A stretch of 64,000 nucleotides of DNA from Megamerina dolium. Its lineage: Eukaryota > Arthropoda > Insecta > Diptera > Megamerinidae. The stretch spans positions 52,063,429 through 52,127,428 of the forward strand of contig OY978525.1 in NCBI GenBank assembly GCA_963854835.1, written 5' to 3'. How positions within the stretch are numbered: position 1 is the first letter of the stretch; each line of letters starts with the position of its first letter. Below the pieces are notes generated by a model that was not told the origin of the DNA, searched no databases, and worked only from the letters and a program-made list of their open reading frames with translations. Positions 14,790-29,113 of this stretch are shown one piece after another. Made by a program: the position numbers and the translations under genes.

Positions 14790-17700
14790 AATCCACTATT
14801 TTCACTAAAAATCGTGAAAAATACAGTTTGTGGCCGAAACATATTGTTTTGAAGGGGCTTGAACAAGTAAATCCAAAATCCATAACATAATTTTCATTAA
14901 AAAAATGTGAAAAATACAGATTGTGGCCGAAACATATTGTTTTGAAGGGGCTTGAACAAGTAAATCCAAAATCCATAATTTTCATTAAAAATGGTGAAAA
15001 ATACAGATTGTGGCCGAAATATATTGTTTGAAAAACAAGTAAATTTAAAATCCATTATGTTCATAAAAAAATCGTAACAAATACAGATTAGGCCCGAAAT
15101 GTATTGTTTTGATGGGGCTTGAACAAGTAATTTAAAATACAGTATTTTCATTAAAAATCGTGCAAAATACAGATTGTGGCCGAAATATATTGTTTTGAAG
15201 AGGCTTGAACAAGTAAATTCAAAGTGCATTATTTTCATTAAAAAATCGTGAAAAATACAGATTGTAGCCGAAATATATTGTTTGAAAAACAAGTAAATTT
15301 AAAATCCATTATGTTCATTAAAAAAAAGTAACAAATACAGATTGGGCCCGAAATGTATTGTTTTGAAGGGGCTTGAACACGTACTTTAAAATACATTCAT
15401 TAAAAATCGTGTAAAATACAGATTTTGAAAATCGTGAAAAATACAGATTTTGAAAATCGTGAAAAATACAGATTGTAGCCGAAATATATTGTTTCAAAAA
15501 CAAGTAAATATAAAATCCATTATTTTCATTTAAAAATCGTGAAAAATACAGATTGCAGCCGAAATATACTGTTTTGAGGAGGCTTGAACAAGTAATTCAA
15601 AACACATTATTTCTTCTAAAAATCGTGAAAAATACAGATTGTAGCCGAAATATATTGTTTCAAAAACAAGTAAAAATAAATCCATTATTTTCATTTATTT
15701 CACTAAAAAGCTTGAAAAATACAGATTGTGGCCGAAATATATTGTTTTGAAGGGGCTTGAACAAGTAAATTCAAAATCTACTATTTTCACTAAAAATCGT
15801 GAAAAATACAGTTTGTGGCCGAAACATATTGTTTTGAAGGGGCTTGAACAAGTAAATCCAAAATCCATAACATAATTTTCATTAAAAAATTGTGAAAAAT
15901 ACAGATTGTGGCCGAAATACATTGTTTGAAAAACAAGTAAATTTAAAATCCATTATGTTCATAAAAAAATCGTAACAAATACAGATTAGGCCCGAAATGT
16001 ATTGTTTTGATGGGGCTTGAACAAGTAATTTAAAATACAGTATTTTCATTAAAAATCGTGTAAAATACAGATTTTGAAAATCGTGAAAAATACATATTTT
16101 GAAAATCGTGAAAAATACAGATTGTAGCCGAAATATATTGTTTCAAAAACAAGTAAATATAAAATCCATTATTTTCATTTAAAAATCGTGAAAAATACAG
16201 ATTGCAGCCGAAATATACTGTTTTGAGGAGGCTTGAACAAGTTAATTCAAAATCCATTATTTTCACTAAAAATCGTGTAAAATACAGATTTTGAAAATCG
16301 TGAAAAATACAGATTTTGAAAATCGTGAAAAATACAGATTTTGAAAATCGTGAAAAATACAGATTGTACCCGAAATATATTGTTTCAAAAACAAGTAAAT
16401 ATAAAATCCATTATTTTCATTTAAAAACCGTGAAAAATACAGATTGTAACCGAAAATATTGTTTTGAGGAGGCTTGAACAAGTAATTCAAAACACATTAT
16501 TTCTTCTAAAAATCGTGAAAAATACAGATTGTAGCCGAAATATATTGTTTCAAAAACAAGTAAAAATAAATCCATTATTTTCATTTATTTCACTAAAAAG
16601 CTTGAAAAATACAGATTGTGGCCGAAATATATTGTTTTGAAGGGGCTTGAACAAGTAAATCCAAAATCTACTATTTTCACTAAAAATAGTGAAAAATATA
16701 GTTTGTGGCCGAAACATATTGTTTTGAAGGGGCTTGAACAAGTAAATCCAAAATCCAAAATTTTCATTAAAATTCGTGAAAAATACAGATTGTGGCCAAA
16801 ATATACTGTTTTGAGGAGGCTTGAACAAGGAAATTCAAACCACATTATTTCTTCTATAAATCGTGAAAAATACAGATTGTGGTCGAAATATATTGTTTTG
16901 AGGAGGCTTGAACAAGTAAATTCAAGACACATATTTCTTCTAAAAATCGTGTAAAATACAGATTGTGGTCGATATATATTGTTTTGATGGGGCTTGAAAA
17001 AGTAAATCCAAAATCCATAATTTTCATTAAAAAAACGTGAAAAATACAGTGTGGCCGAAATATATTCTTTAGAAGAGGCTTGAACAAGTAAATTCAAAAT
17101 CCACTATTTTCACTAAAAATCGTGACAAATACAGATTGTGGCCGAAACATATTGTTTTGAAGGGGCTTGAACAAGTAAATCCAAAATCCATAATTTTCAT
17201 TAAAAAAACGTGAAAAATACAGATTGTGGCCGAAATATATTGTTTTGAATGGGCTTGAACAAGTAAATTCAAAACACATTATTTCTTCTAAAAATCGTGA
17301 AAAATACGATTGTGGCCGAAATATATTGTTTTGAAGGAGCTTGAACAAGTAAATCCAAAATCCATAATTTTCATTAAAAAAACGTGAAAAATACAGAGTG
17401 TGGCCGAAATATATTGTTTTGAAGAGGCTTGAACAAGTAAATTCAAAATCCACTATTTTCACTAAAAATCGTGACAAATACAGAGTGTGGCCGAAATATA
17501 TTGTTTTGAATGGGCTTGAAAAAGTATATTTAAAATACATTATTTTCATTAAATATCGTGAAAAATACAGATTATGGCCGAAATATACTGTTCTGAGGAG
17601 GCTTGAACAAGTAAATCCAAAATCCATAATTTTCATTAAGAAAACGTGAAAAATACAGATTGTGGCCGAAATATATTGTTTGAAAAACAAGTAAATTTAA

Positions 17701-18640
17701 AATCCATTATGTTCATTAAAAAATCGTAACAAATACAGATTGGGCCCGAAATGTATTTTTTGAAGGGGCTTGAACAAGTAAATTCAAAACACATTATTTC
17801 TTCTAAAAATCGTGAAAAATACAGATTGTAGCCGAAATATACTGTTTTGAGGTGGCTTTTACAAGTTAATTCAAAATACATTATTTTCACTAAAAAGCTT
17901 GAAAAATACAGATTGTAACCGAAATATATTGTTTTGAGGAGGCTTGAACAAGTAAATTCAAAACACATTTTTTCTTCTAAAAATCGTGAAAAATACAGAT
18001 TGTAGCCGAAATATACTGTTTTGAGGAGGCTTGAACAAGTAATTTCAAAATCCACTATTTTCACTAAAAATCGTGACAAATACAGATTGTGGCCGAAACA
18101 TATTGTTTTGAAGGGGCTTGAACAAGTAAATCCAAAATCCATAATTTTCATTAAAAAAACGTGAAAAATACAGATTGTGGCCGAAATATATTGTTTTGAA
18201 TGGGCTTGAACAAGTAAATTCAAAACACATTATTTCTTCTAAAAATCGTGAAAAATACAGATTGTGGCCGAAATATATTGTTTTGAAGGAGCTTGAACAA
18301 GTAAATCCAAAATCCATAATTTTCATTAAAAAAAAGTGAAAAATACAGAGTGTGGCCGAAATATATTGTTTTGAAGAGACTTGAACAAGTAAATTCAAAA
18401 TCCACTATTTTCACTAAAACTCGTGACAAATACAGAGTGTGGCCGAAATATATTGTTTTGAATGGGCTTGAAAAAGTATATTTAAAATACATTATTTTCA
18501 TTAAATATCGTGAAAAATACACATTATGGCCGAAATATACTGTTTTGAGGAGGCTTGAACAAGTAAATCCAAAATCCATAATTTTCATTAAGAAAACGTT
18601 AAAAATACAGATTGTGGCCGAAATATATTGTTTGAAAAAC
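14790..18640. repeat. About 4.0-4.1-kb satellite HOR unit, copy 1
   Basis: It pairs with about 18,827-22,738. The offset is 4,037 at 14,897-15,750, 4,124 at about 16,266, and 4,098 from about 16,585 to 18,642. The steps equal +87, about -25 and -1 bp, that is gain of one full monomer, loss of one mini-unit and a single-base deletion (near 20,667). Confidence 0.8.
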
Positions 18641-18826
18641 AAGTAAATTTAAAATCCATTATGTTCATTAAAAAATCGTAACAAATACAGATTGGGCCCG
18701 AAATGTATTTTTTTAAGGGGCTTGAACAAGTAAATTCAAAATCCACTATTTTCACTAAAAATCGTGACAAATACAGTTCGTGGCCGAAACGTATTTTTTT
18801 GAAGGGGCTTGAACAAGTAAATTCAA

Positions 18827-21800
18827 AATCCACTATTTTCACTAAAAATCGTGAAAAATACAGTTTGTGGCCGAAACATATTGTTTTGAAGGGACTTGAA
18901 CAAGTAAATCCAAAATCCATAACATAATTTTCATTAAAAAAATGTGAAAAATACAGATTGTGGCCGAAACATATTGTTTTGAAGGGGCTTGAACAAGTAA
19001 ATCCAAAATCCATAATTTTCATTAAAAATGGTGAAAAATACAGATTGTGGCCGAAATATATTGTTTGAAAAACAAGTAAATTTTAAATCCATTATGTTCA
19101 TAAAAAAATCGTAACAAATACAGATTAGGCCCGAAATGTATTGTTTTGATGGGGCTTGAACAAGTAATTTAAAATACAGTATTTTCATTAAAAATCGTGC
19201 AAAATACAGATTGTGGCCGAAATATATTGTTTTGAAGAGGCTTGAACAAGTAAATTCAAAGTGCATTATTTTGATTAAAAAATCGTGAAAAATACAGATT
19301 GTAGCCGAAATATATTGTTTGAAAAACAAGTAAATTTAAAATCCATTATGTTCATTAAAAAAAAGTAACAAATACAGATTGGGCCCGAAATGTATTGTTT
19401 TGAAGGGGCTTGAACACGTAATTTAAAATACATTCATTAAAAATCGTGTAAAATACAGATTTTGAAAATCGTGAAAAATACAGATTTTGAAAATCGTGAA
19501 AAATACAGATTGTAGCCGAAATATATTGTTTCAAAAACAAGTAAATATAAAATCCATTATTTTCATTTAAAAATCGTGAAAAATACAGATTGCAGCCGAA
19601 ATATACTGTTTTGAGGAGGCTTGAACAAGTAATTCAAAACACATTATTTCTTCTAAAAATCGTGAAAAATACAGATTGTAGCCGAAATATATTGTTTCAA
19701 AAACAAGTAAAAATAAATCCATTATTTTCATTTATTTCACTAAAAAGCTTGAAAAATACAGATTGTGGCCGAAATATATTGTTTTGAAGGGGCTTGAACA
19801 AGTAAATTCAAAATCCACTATTTTCACTAAAAATCGTGAAAAATACAGTTTGTGGCCGAAACATATTGTTTTGAAGGGGCTTGAACAAGTAAATCCAAAA
19901 TCCATAACATAATTTTCATTAAAAAAATGTGAAAAATACAGATTGTGGCCGAAACATATTGTTTTGAAGGGGCTTGAACAAGTAAATCCAAAATCCATAA
20001 TTTTAATTAAAAATGGTGAAAAATACAGATTGTGGCCGAAATATATTGTTTGAAAAACAAGTAAATTTAAAATCCATTATGTTCATAAAAAAATCGTAAC
20101 AAATACAGATTAGGCCCGAAATGTATTGTTTTGATGGGGCTTGAACAAGTAATTTAAAATACAGTATTTTCATTAAAAATCGTGTAAAATACAGATTTTG
20201 AAAATCGTGAAAAATACAGATTTTGAAAATCGTGAAAAATACAGATTGTAGCCGAAATATATTGTTTCAAAAACAAGTAAATATAAAATCCATTATTTTC
20301 ATTTAAAAATCGTGAAAAATACAGATTGCAGCCGAAATATACTGTTTTGAGGAGGCTTGAACAAGTTAATTCAAAATCCATTATTTTCACTAAAAATCGT
20401 GTAAAATACAGATTTTGAAAATCGTGAAAAATACAGATTTTGAAAATCGTGAAAAATACAGATTGTACCCGAAATATATTGTTTCAAAAACAAGTAAATA
20501 TAAAATCCATTATTTTCATTTAAAAATCGTGAAAAATACAGATTGTAACCGAAAATATTGTTTTGAGGAGGCTTGAACAAGTAATTCAAAACACATTATT
20601 TCTTCTAAAAATCGTGAAAAATACAGATTGTAGCCGAAATATATTGTTTCAAAAACAAGTAAAAATAATCCATTATTTTCATTTATTTCACTAAAAAGCT
20701 TGAAAAATACAGATTGTGGCCGAAATATATTGTTTTGAAGGGGCTTGAACAAGTAAATCCAAAATCTACTATTTTCACTAAAAATAGTGAAAAATATAGT
20801 TTGTGGCCGAAACATATTGTTTTGAAGGGGCTTGAACAAGTAAATCCAAAATCCAAAATTTTCATTAAAATTCGTGAAAAATACAGATTGTGGCCGAAAT
20901 ATACTGTTTTGAGGAGGCTTGAACAAGGAAATTCAAACCACATTATTTCTTCTATAAATCGTGAAAAATACAGATTGTGGTCGAAATATATTGTTTTGAG
21001 GAGGCTTGAACAAGTAAATTCAAGACACATATTTCTTCTAAAAATCGTGTAAAATACAGATTGTGGTCGATATATATTGTTTTGATGGGGCTTGAAAAAG
21101 TAAATCCAAAATCCATAATTTTCATTAAAAAAACGTGAAAAATACAGTGTGGCCGAAATATATTCTTTAGAAGAGGCTTGAACAAGTAAATTCAAAATCC
21201 ACTATTTTCACTAAAAATCGTGACAAATACAGATTGTGGCCGAAACATATTGTTTTGAAGGGGCTTGAACAAGTAAATCCAAAATCTATAATTTTCATTA
21301 AAAAAACGTGAAAAATACAGATTGTGGCCGAAATATATTGTTTTGAATGGGCTTGAACAAGTAAATTCAAAACACATTATTTCTTCTAAAAATCGTGAAA
21401 AATACGATTGTGGCCGAAATATATTGTTTTGAAGGAGCTTGAACAAGTAAATCCAAAATCCATAATTTTCATTAAAAAAACGTGAAAAATACAGAGTGTG
21501 GCCGAAATATATTGTTTTGAAGAGGCTTGAACAAGTAAATTCAAAATCCACTATTTTCACTAAAAATCGTGACAAATACAGAGTGTGGCCGAAATATATT
21601 GTTTTGAATGGGCTTGAAAAAGTATATTTAAAATACATTATTTTCATTAAATGTCGTGAAAAATACAGATTATGGCCGAAATATACTGTTCTGAGGAGGC
21701 TTGAACAAGTAAATCCAAAATCCATAATTTTCATTAAGAAAACGTGAAAAATACAGATTGTGGCCGAAATATATTGTTTGAAAAACAAGTAAATTTAAAA

Positions 21801-22738
21801 TCCATTATGTTCATTAAAAAATCGTAACAAATACAGATTGGGCCCGAAATGTATTTTTTGAAGGGGCTTGAACAAGTAAATTCAAAAAACATTATTTCTT
21901 CTAAAAATCGTGAAAAATACAGATTGTAGCCGAAATATACTGTTTTGAGGTGGCTTTTACAAGTTAATTCAAAATACATTATTTTCACTAAAAAGCTTGA
22001 AAAATACAGATTGTAACCGAAATATATTGTTTTGAGGAGGCTTGAACAAGTAAATTCAAAACACATTTTTTCTTCTAAAAATCGTGAAAAATACAGATTG
22101 TAGCCGAAATATACTGTTTTGAGGAGGCTTGAACAAGTAATTTCAAAATCCACTATTTTCACTAAAAATCGTGACAAATACAGATTGTGACCGAAACATA
22201 TTGTTTTGAAGGGGCTTGAACAAGTAAATCCAAAATCCATAATTTTCATTAAAAAAACGTGAAAAATACAGATTGTGGCCGAAATATATTGTTTTGAATG
22301 GGCTTGAACAAGTAAATTCAAAACACATTATTTCTTCTAAAAATCGTGAAAAATACAGATTGTGGTCGATATATATTGTTTTGATGGGGCTTGAAAAAGT
22401 AAATCCAAAATCCATAATTTTCATTAAAAAAAAGTGAAAAATACAGAGTGTGGCCGAAATATATTGTTTTGAAGAGGCTTGAACAAGTAAATTCAAAATC
22501 CACTATTTTCACTAAAACACGTGACAAATACAGAGTGTGGCCGAAATATATTGTTTTGAATGGGCTTGAAAAAGTATATTTAAAATACATTATTTTCATT
22601 AAATATCGTGAAAAATACAGATTATGGCCGAAATATACTGTTTTGAGGAGGCTTGAACAAGTAAATCCAAAATCCATAATTTTCATTAAGAAAACGTTAA
22701 AAATACAGATTGTGGCCGAAATATATTGTTTGAAAAAC
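18827..22738. repeat. About 4.0-4.1-kb satellite HOR unit, copy 2
   Basis: This is the downstream partner of 14790-18640. Besides whole-unit length changes it has a few point differences and one monomer swap near 22,370, where a GGTCGATATATATTG monomer replaces the GGCCGAAATATATTG form present at about 18,270. Confidence 0.8.
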
Positions 22739-24376
22739 AAGTAAATTTAAAATCCATTATGTTCATTAAAAAATCGTAACAAATACAGATTGGGCCCGAA
22801 ATGTATTTTTTGAAGGGGCTTGAACAAGTAAATTCAAAATCCACTATTTTCACTAAAAATCGTGAAAAATACAGTTTGTGGCCGAAACATATTGTTTTGA
22901 AGGGGCTTGAACAAGTAAATCCAAAATCCATAATTTTCATTAAAAAAACGTGAAAAATACAGATTGTGGCCGAAATATATTGTTTTGAATGGGCTTGAAC
23001 AAGTAAATTCAAAACACATTATTTCTTCTAAAAATCGTGAAAAATACAGATTGTGGCCGAAATATATTGTTTTGAAGGAGCTTGAACAAGTAAATCCAAA
23101 ATCCATAATTTTCATTAAAAAAAAGTGAAAAATACAGAGTGTGGCCGAAATATATTGTTTTGAGGAGGCTTGAACAAGGAAATCAAACCACATTATTTCT
23201 TCTATAAATCGTGAAAAATACAGATTGTGGTCGAAATATATTGTTTTGAGGAGGCTTGAACCAGTAAATTCAAAACACATTTTTTCTTCTAAAAATCGTG
23301 TAAAATACAGATTATAGTCGATATATATTGTTTTGATGGGGCTTGAAAAAGTAAATCCAAAATCCATAATTTTCATTAAAAAAACGTGAAAAATACAGTG
23401 TGTCCGAAATATATTCTTTAGAAGAGGCTTGAACAAGTAAATTCAAAATCCACTATTTTCACTAAAAATCGTGACAAATACAGATTGTGGCCGAAACATA
23501 TTGTTTTGAAGGGGCTTGAACAAGTAAATACAAAATCCATAATTTTCATTAAAAAAACGTGAAAAATACAGATTGTGGCCGAAATATATTGTTTTGAATG
23601 GGCTTGAACAAGTAAATTCAAAACACATTATTTCTTCTAAAAATCGTGAAAAATACAGATTGTGGCCGAAATATATTGTTTTGAGGAGGCTTGAACAAGT
23701 AAATCCAAAATCCATAATTTTCATTAAAAATGGTGAAAAATACAGATTGTGGCCGAAATATATTGTTTGAAAAACAAGTAAATTTAAAATCCATTATGTT
23801 CATAAAAAAATCGTAACAAATACAGATTAGGCCCGAAATGTATTGTTTTGATGGGGCTTGAACAAGTAATTTAAAATACAGTATTTTCATTAAAAATCGT
23901 GCAAAATACAGATTGTGGCCGAAATATATTGTTTTGAAGAGGCTTGAACACGTAAATTCAAAGTGCATTATTTTCATTAAAAAATCGTGAAAAATACAGA
24001 TTGTAGCCGAAATATATTGTTTGAAAAACAAGTAAATTTAAAATCCATTATGTTCATTAAAAAAAAGTAACAAATACAGATTGGGCCCGAAATGTATTGT
24101 TTTGAAGGGGCTTGAACACGTAATTTAAAATACATTCATTAAAAATCGTGTAAAATACAGATTTTGAAAATCGTGAAAAATACAGATTTTGAAAATCGTG
24201 AAAAATACAGATTGTAGCCGAAATATATTGTTTCAAAAACAAGTAAATATAAAATCCATTATTTTCATTTAAAAATCGTGAAAAATACAGATTGCAGCCG
24301 AAATATACTGTTTTGAATGGGCTTGAACAAGTTAGTTCAAAATCCATTATTTTCACTAAAAATCGTGTAAAATACA

Positions 24377-24476
24377 GATTTTGAAAATCGTGAAAAATAC
24401 AGATTTTGAAAATCGTGAAAAATACAGATTTTGAAAATCGTGAAAAATACAGATTTTGAAAATCGTGAAAAATACA
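24377..24476. repeat. 25-bp mini-unit, four tandem copies
   Basis: Copies start at 24377, 24402, 24427 and 24452 and lead directly into GATTGTAACCGAAAATATTG. The intervening 80-bp monomer seen in other HOR copies between mini-units and this sequence is missing here. Confidence 0.9.
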
Positions 24477-27400
24477 GATTGTAACCGAAAATATTGTTTT
24501 GAGGAGGCTTGAACAAGTAATTCAAAACACATTATTTCTTCTAAAAATCGTGAAAAATACAGATTGTAGCCGAAATATATTGTTTCAAAAACAAGTAAAA
24601 ATAAATCCATTATTTTCATTTATTTCACTAAAAAGCTTGAAAAATACAGATTGTGGCCGAAATATATTGTTTTGAAGGGGCTTGAACAAGTAAATCCAAA
24701 ATCCATAACATAATTTTCATTAAAAAAATGTGAAAAATACAGATTGTGGCCGAAACATATTGTTTTGAAGGGGCTTGAACAAGTAAATCCAAAATCCATA
24801 ATTTTCATTAAAAATGGTGAAAAATACAGTGTGGCCGAAATATATTCTTTAGAAGAGGCTTGAACAAGTAAATTCAAAATCAACTATTTTCACTAAAAAT
24901 CGTGACAAATACAGATTGTGGCCGAAACATATTGTTTTGAAGGGGCTTGAACAAGTAAATCCAAAATCCATAATTTTCATTAAAAAAACGTGAAAAATAC
25001 AGATTGTGGCCGAAATATATTGTTTTGAATGGGCTTGAACAAGTAAATTCAAAACACATTATTTCTTCTAAAAATCGTGAAAAATACAGATTGTAGCCGA
25101 AATATACTGTTTTGAGGAGGCTTGAACAAGTTAATTCAAATCCATTATTTTCACTAAAAAGCTTGAAAAATACAGATTGTAGCCGAAATATACTGTTTTG
25201 AGGTGGCTTTTACAAGTTAATTCAAAATCCATTATTTTCACTAAAAAGCTTGAAAAATACAGATTGTAACCGAAATATATTGTTTTGAGGAGGCTTGAAC
25301 AAGTAAATTCAAAACACATTTTTTCTTCTAAAAATCGTGAAAAATACAGATTGTAGCCGAAATATACTGTTTTGAGGTGGCTTTTACAAGTTAATTCAAA
25401 ATCCATTATTTTCACTAAAAAGCTTGAAAAATACAGATTGTAACCGAAATATATTGTTTTGAGGAGGCTTGAACAAGTAAATTCAAAACACATTTTTTCT
25501 TCTAAAAATCGTGAAAAATACAGATTGTAGCCGAAATATACTGTTTTGAGGAGGCTTGAACAAGTAATTTCAAAATCCACTATTTTCACTAAAAATCGTG
25601 ACAAATACAGATTGTGGCCGAAACATATTGTTTTGAAGGGGCTTGAACAAGTAAATCCAAAATCCATAATTTTCATTAAAAAAACGTGAAAAATACAGAT
25701 TGTGGCCGAAATATATTGTTTTGAATGGGCTTGAACAAGTAAATTCAAAACACATTATTTCTTCTAAAAATCGTGTAAAATACAGATTGTGGTCGATATA
25801 TATTGTTTTGATGGGGCTTGAAAAAGTAAATCCAAAATCCATAATTTTCATTAAAAAAACGTGAAAAATACAGTGTGTCCGAAATATATTCTTTAGAAGA
25901 GGCTTGAACAAGTAAATTCAAAATCCATAATTTTCATTAAAAAAACGTGAAAAATACAGATTGTGGCCGAAATATATTGTTTTGAATGGGCTTGAACAAG
26001 TAAATTCAAAACACATTATTTCTTCTAAAAATCGTGAAAAATACAGATTGTGGCCGAAATATATTGTTTTGAATGGGCTTGAACAAGTAAATCCAAAATC
26101 CATAATTTTCATTAAAAAAACGTGAAAAATACAGATTGTGGCCGAAATATATTGTTTTGAATGGGCTTGAACAAGTAAATTCAAAACACATTATTTCTTC
26201 TAAAAATCGTGTAAAATACAGATTTTGGTCGATATATATTGTTTTGATGGGGCTTGAAAAAGTAAATCCAAAATCCATAATTTTCATTAAAAAAACGTGA
26301 AAAATACAGATTGTGGCCGAAATATATTGTTTTGAATGGGCTTGAACAAGTAAATTCAAAACAAATTATTTCTTCTAAAAATCGTGTAAAATACAGATTT
26401 TGGTCGATATATATTGTTTTGATGGGGCTTGAAAAAGTAAATCCAAAATCCATAATTTTCATTAAAAAAACGTGAAAAATACAGTGTGTCCGAAATATAT
26501 TCTTTAGAAGAGGCTTGAACAAGTAAATTCAAAATCCATAATTTTCATTAAAAAAACGTGAAAAATACAGATTGTGGCCGAAATATATTGTTTTGAATGG
26601 GCTTGAACAAGTAAATTCAAAACACATTATTTCTTCTAAAAATCGTGTAAAATACAGATTTTGGTCGATATATATTCTTTAGAAGAGGCTTGAAAAAGTA
26701 AATCCAAAATCCATAATTTTCATTAAAAAAACGTGAAAAATACAGAGCGTGGCCGAAATATATTGTTTTGAAGAGGCTTGAACAAGTAAATTCAAAATCC
26801 ACTATTTTCACTAAAAATCGTGACAAATACAGAGTGTGGCCGAAATATATTGTTTTGAATGGGCTGGAAAAAGTATATTTAAAATACATTATTTTCATTA
26901 AATATCGTGAAAAATACAGATTATGGCCGAAATATACTGTTTTGAGGAGGCTTGAACAAGTAAATCCAAAATCCATAATTTTCATTAAGAAAACGTGAAA
27001 AATACAGATTGTGGCCGAAATATATTGTTGAAAAACAAGTAAATTTAAAATCCATTATGTTCATTAAAAAATCGTAACAAATACAGATTGGGCCCGAAAT
27101 GTATTTTTTGAAGGGGCTTGAACAAGTAAATTCAAAACACATTATTTCTTCTAAAAATCGTGAAAAATACAGATTGTAGCCGAAATATACTGTTTTGGGG
27201 TGGCTTTTACAAGTTAATTCAAAATCCATTATTTTCACTAAAAAGCTTGAAAAATACAGATTGTAACCGAAATATATTGTTTTGAGGAGGCTTGAACAAG
27301 TAAATTCAAAACACATTTTTTCTTCTAAAAATCGTGAAAAATACAGATTGTAGCCGAAATATACTGTTTTGAGGAGGCTTGAACAAGTTAATTCAAATCC

Positions 27401-29108
27401 ATTATTTTCACTAAAAAGCTTGAAAAATACTGATTGTAACCGAAATATATTGTTTAGAGGAGGCTTGAACAAGTAAATTCAAAACACATTTTTGCTTCTA
27501 AAAATCGTGAAAAATACAGATTGTGGCCGCAAAATATTGTTTCAAAAACAAGTAAATATAAAATTCATTATTTTCATTAAAAAATCGTGAAAAATACAGA
27601 TTGTAGCCGAAATATACTGTTTTGAAGAGGCTTGAACAAGTTAATTTAAAATCATGATTTTCACTAAAAAGCTTAAAAAATACAGATTGTAACCGAAATA
27701 TATTGTTTTGAGGAGGCTTGAACAAGTAAATTCAAAACCCATATTTTCTTCTAAAAATCGTGAAAAATACAGATTGTGGTCGATATATATTGTTTTGATG
27801 GGGCTTGAAAAAGTAAACCCAAAATCCATAATTTTCATTAAAAAAACGTGAAAAATACAGTGTGTCCGAAATATATTCTTTAGAAGAGGCTTGAACAAGT
27901 AAATTCAAAATCCATAATTTTTATTAAGAAAACGTGAAAACTACAGATTGTGGCCGAAATATATTGTTTGAAAAACAAGTAAATTTAAAATCCATTATGT
28001 TCATTAAAAAATCGTAACAAATACAGATTGGGCCCGAAATGTATTTTTTGAAGGGGCTTGAACAAGTAAATTCAAAACACATTATTTCTTCTAAAAATCG
28101 TGAAAAATACAGATTGTAGCCGAAATATACTGTTTTGAGGTGGCTTTTACAAGTTAATTCAAAATCCATTATTTTCACTAAAAAGCTTGAAAAATACAGA
28201 TTGTAACCGAAATATATTGTTTTGAGGAGGCTTGAACAAGTAAATTCAAAACACATTTTTTCTTCTAAAAATCGTGAAAAATACAGATTGTAGCCGAAAT
28301 ATACTGTTTTGAGGTGGGTTTTACAAGTTAATTCAAAATCCATTATTTTCACTAAAAAGCTTGAAAAATACAGATTGTAACCGAAATATATTTTTTTGAG
28401 GAGGCTTGAACAAGTAAATTCAAAACACATTTTTTCTTCTAAAAATCGTGAAAAATACAGATTGTAGCCGAAATATACTGTTTTGAGGAGGCTTGAACAA
28501 GTAATTTCAAAATCAACTATTTTCACTAAAAATCGTGACAAATACAGATTGTGGCCGAAACATATTGTTTTGAAGGGGCTTGAACAAGTAAATCCAAAAT
28601 CCATAAGTTTCATTAAAAAAACGTGAAAAATACAGATTGTGGCCGAAATATATTGTTTTGAATGGGCTTAAACAAGTAAATTCAAAACACATTATTTCTT
28701 CTAAAAATCGTGTAAAATACAGATTGTGGTCGATATATATTGTTTTGATGGGGCTTGAAAAAGTAAATCCAAAATCCATAATTTTCATTAAAAAAACGTG
28801 AAAAATACAGTGTGTCCGAAATATATTCTTTAGAAGAGGCTTGAACAAGTAAATTCAAAATCCATAATTTTCATTAAAAAAACGTGAAAAATACAGATTG
28901 TGGCCGAAATATATTGTTTTGAATGGGCTTGAACAAGTAAATTCAAAACACATTATTTCTTCTAAAAATCGTGAAAAATACAGATTGTGGCCGAAATATA
29001 TTGTTTTGAATGGGCTTGAACAAGTAAATCCAAAATCCATAATTTTCATTAAAAAAACGTGAAAAATACAGATTGTGGCCGAAATATATTGTTTTGAATG
29101 GGCTTGAA

Positions 29109-29113
29109 CAAGT
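29109..29113. repeat. Target site duplication, left copy (CAAGT)
   Basis: These five bases immediately precede the LTR terminus and equal the five bases after the other LTR. They belong to the conserved monomer block CTTGAACAAGTAA. A 5-bp duplication is within the usual range for Pao/BEL integration. Confidence 0.95.

Larger units (their letters stand above)
1..29113. repeat. AT-rich satellite array, left part (86-88-bp monomers, higher-order organised)
   Basis: The whole stretch is a head-to-tail array of one monomer family. Typical full units are 86, 87 or 88 bp; an 80-bp class lacks part of the middle (TTTGAAAAACAAG in place of TTTTGAAGGGGCTTGAACAAG). The strongest shared blocks are GGCCGAAATATATTGTTTT, CTTGAACAAGTAA and CGTGAAAAATACAG. 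The segment between the last two defines subfamilies, for example AAAACACATTATTTCTTCT, AAAATCCATAATTTTCATT and AAAATACATTATTTTCATT. All units run in the same orientation and I saw no inversion. No host gene or other transposon interrupts this part. Open frames of up to about 230 codons exist on both strands, but they only reflect an 87-bp (29-codon) period. The array continues past position 1. Confidence 0.97.

Noticed and set aside
1..29113. CRISPR-like array of short repeats and spacers
   Set aside because: The 'spacers' are themselves members of a few repeated forms, units are contiguous 80-88-bp monomers, and the context is a eukaryotic satellite with a retrotransposon.
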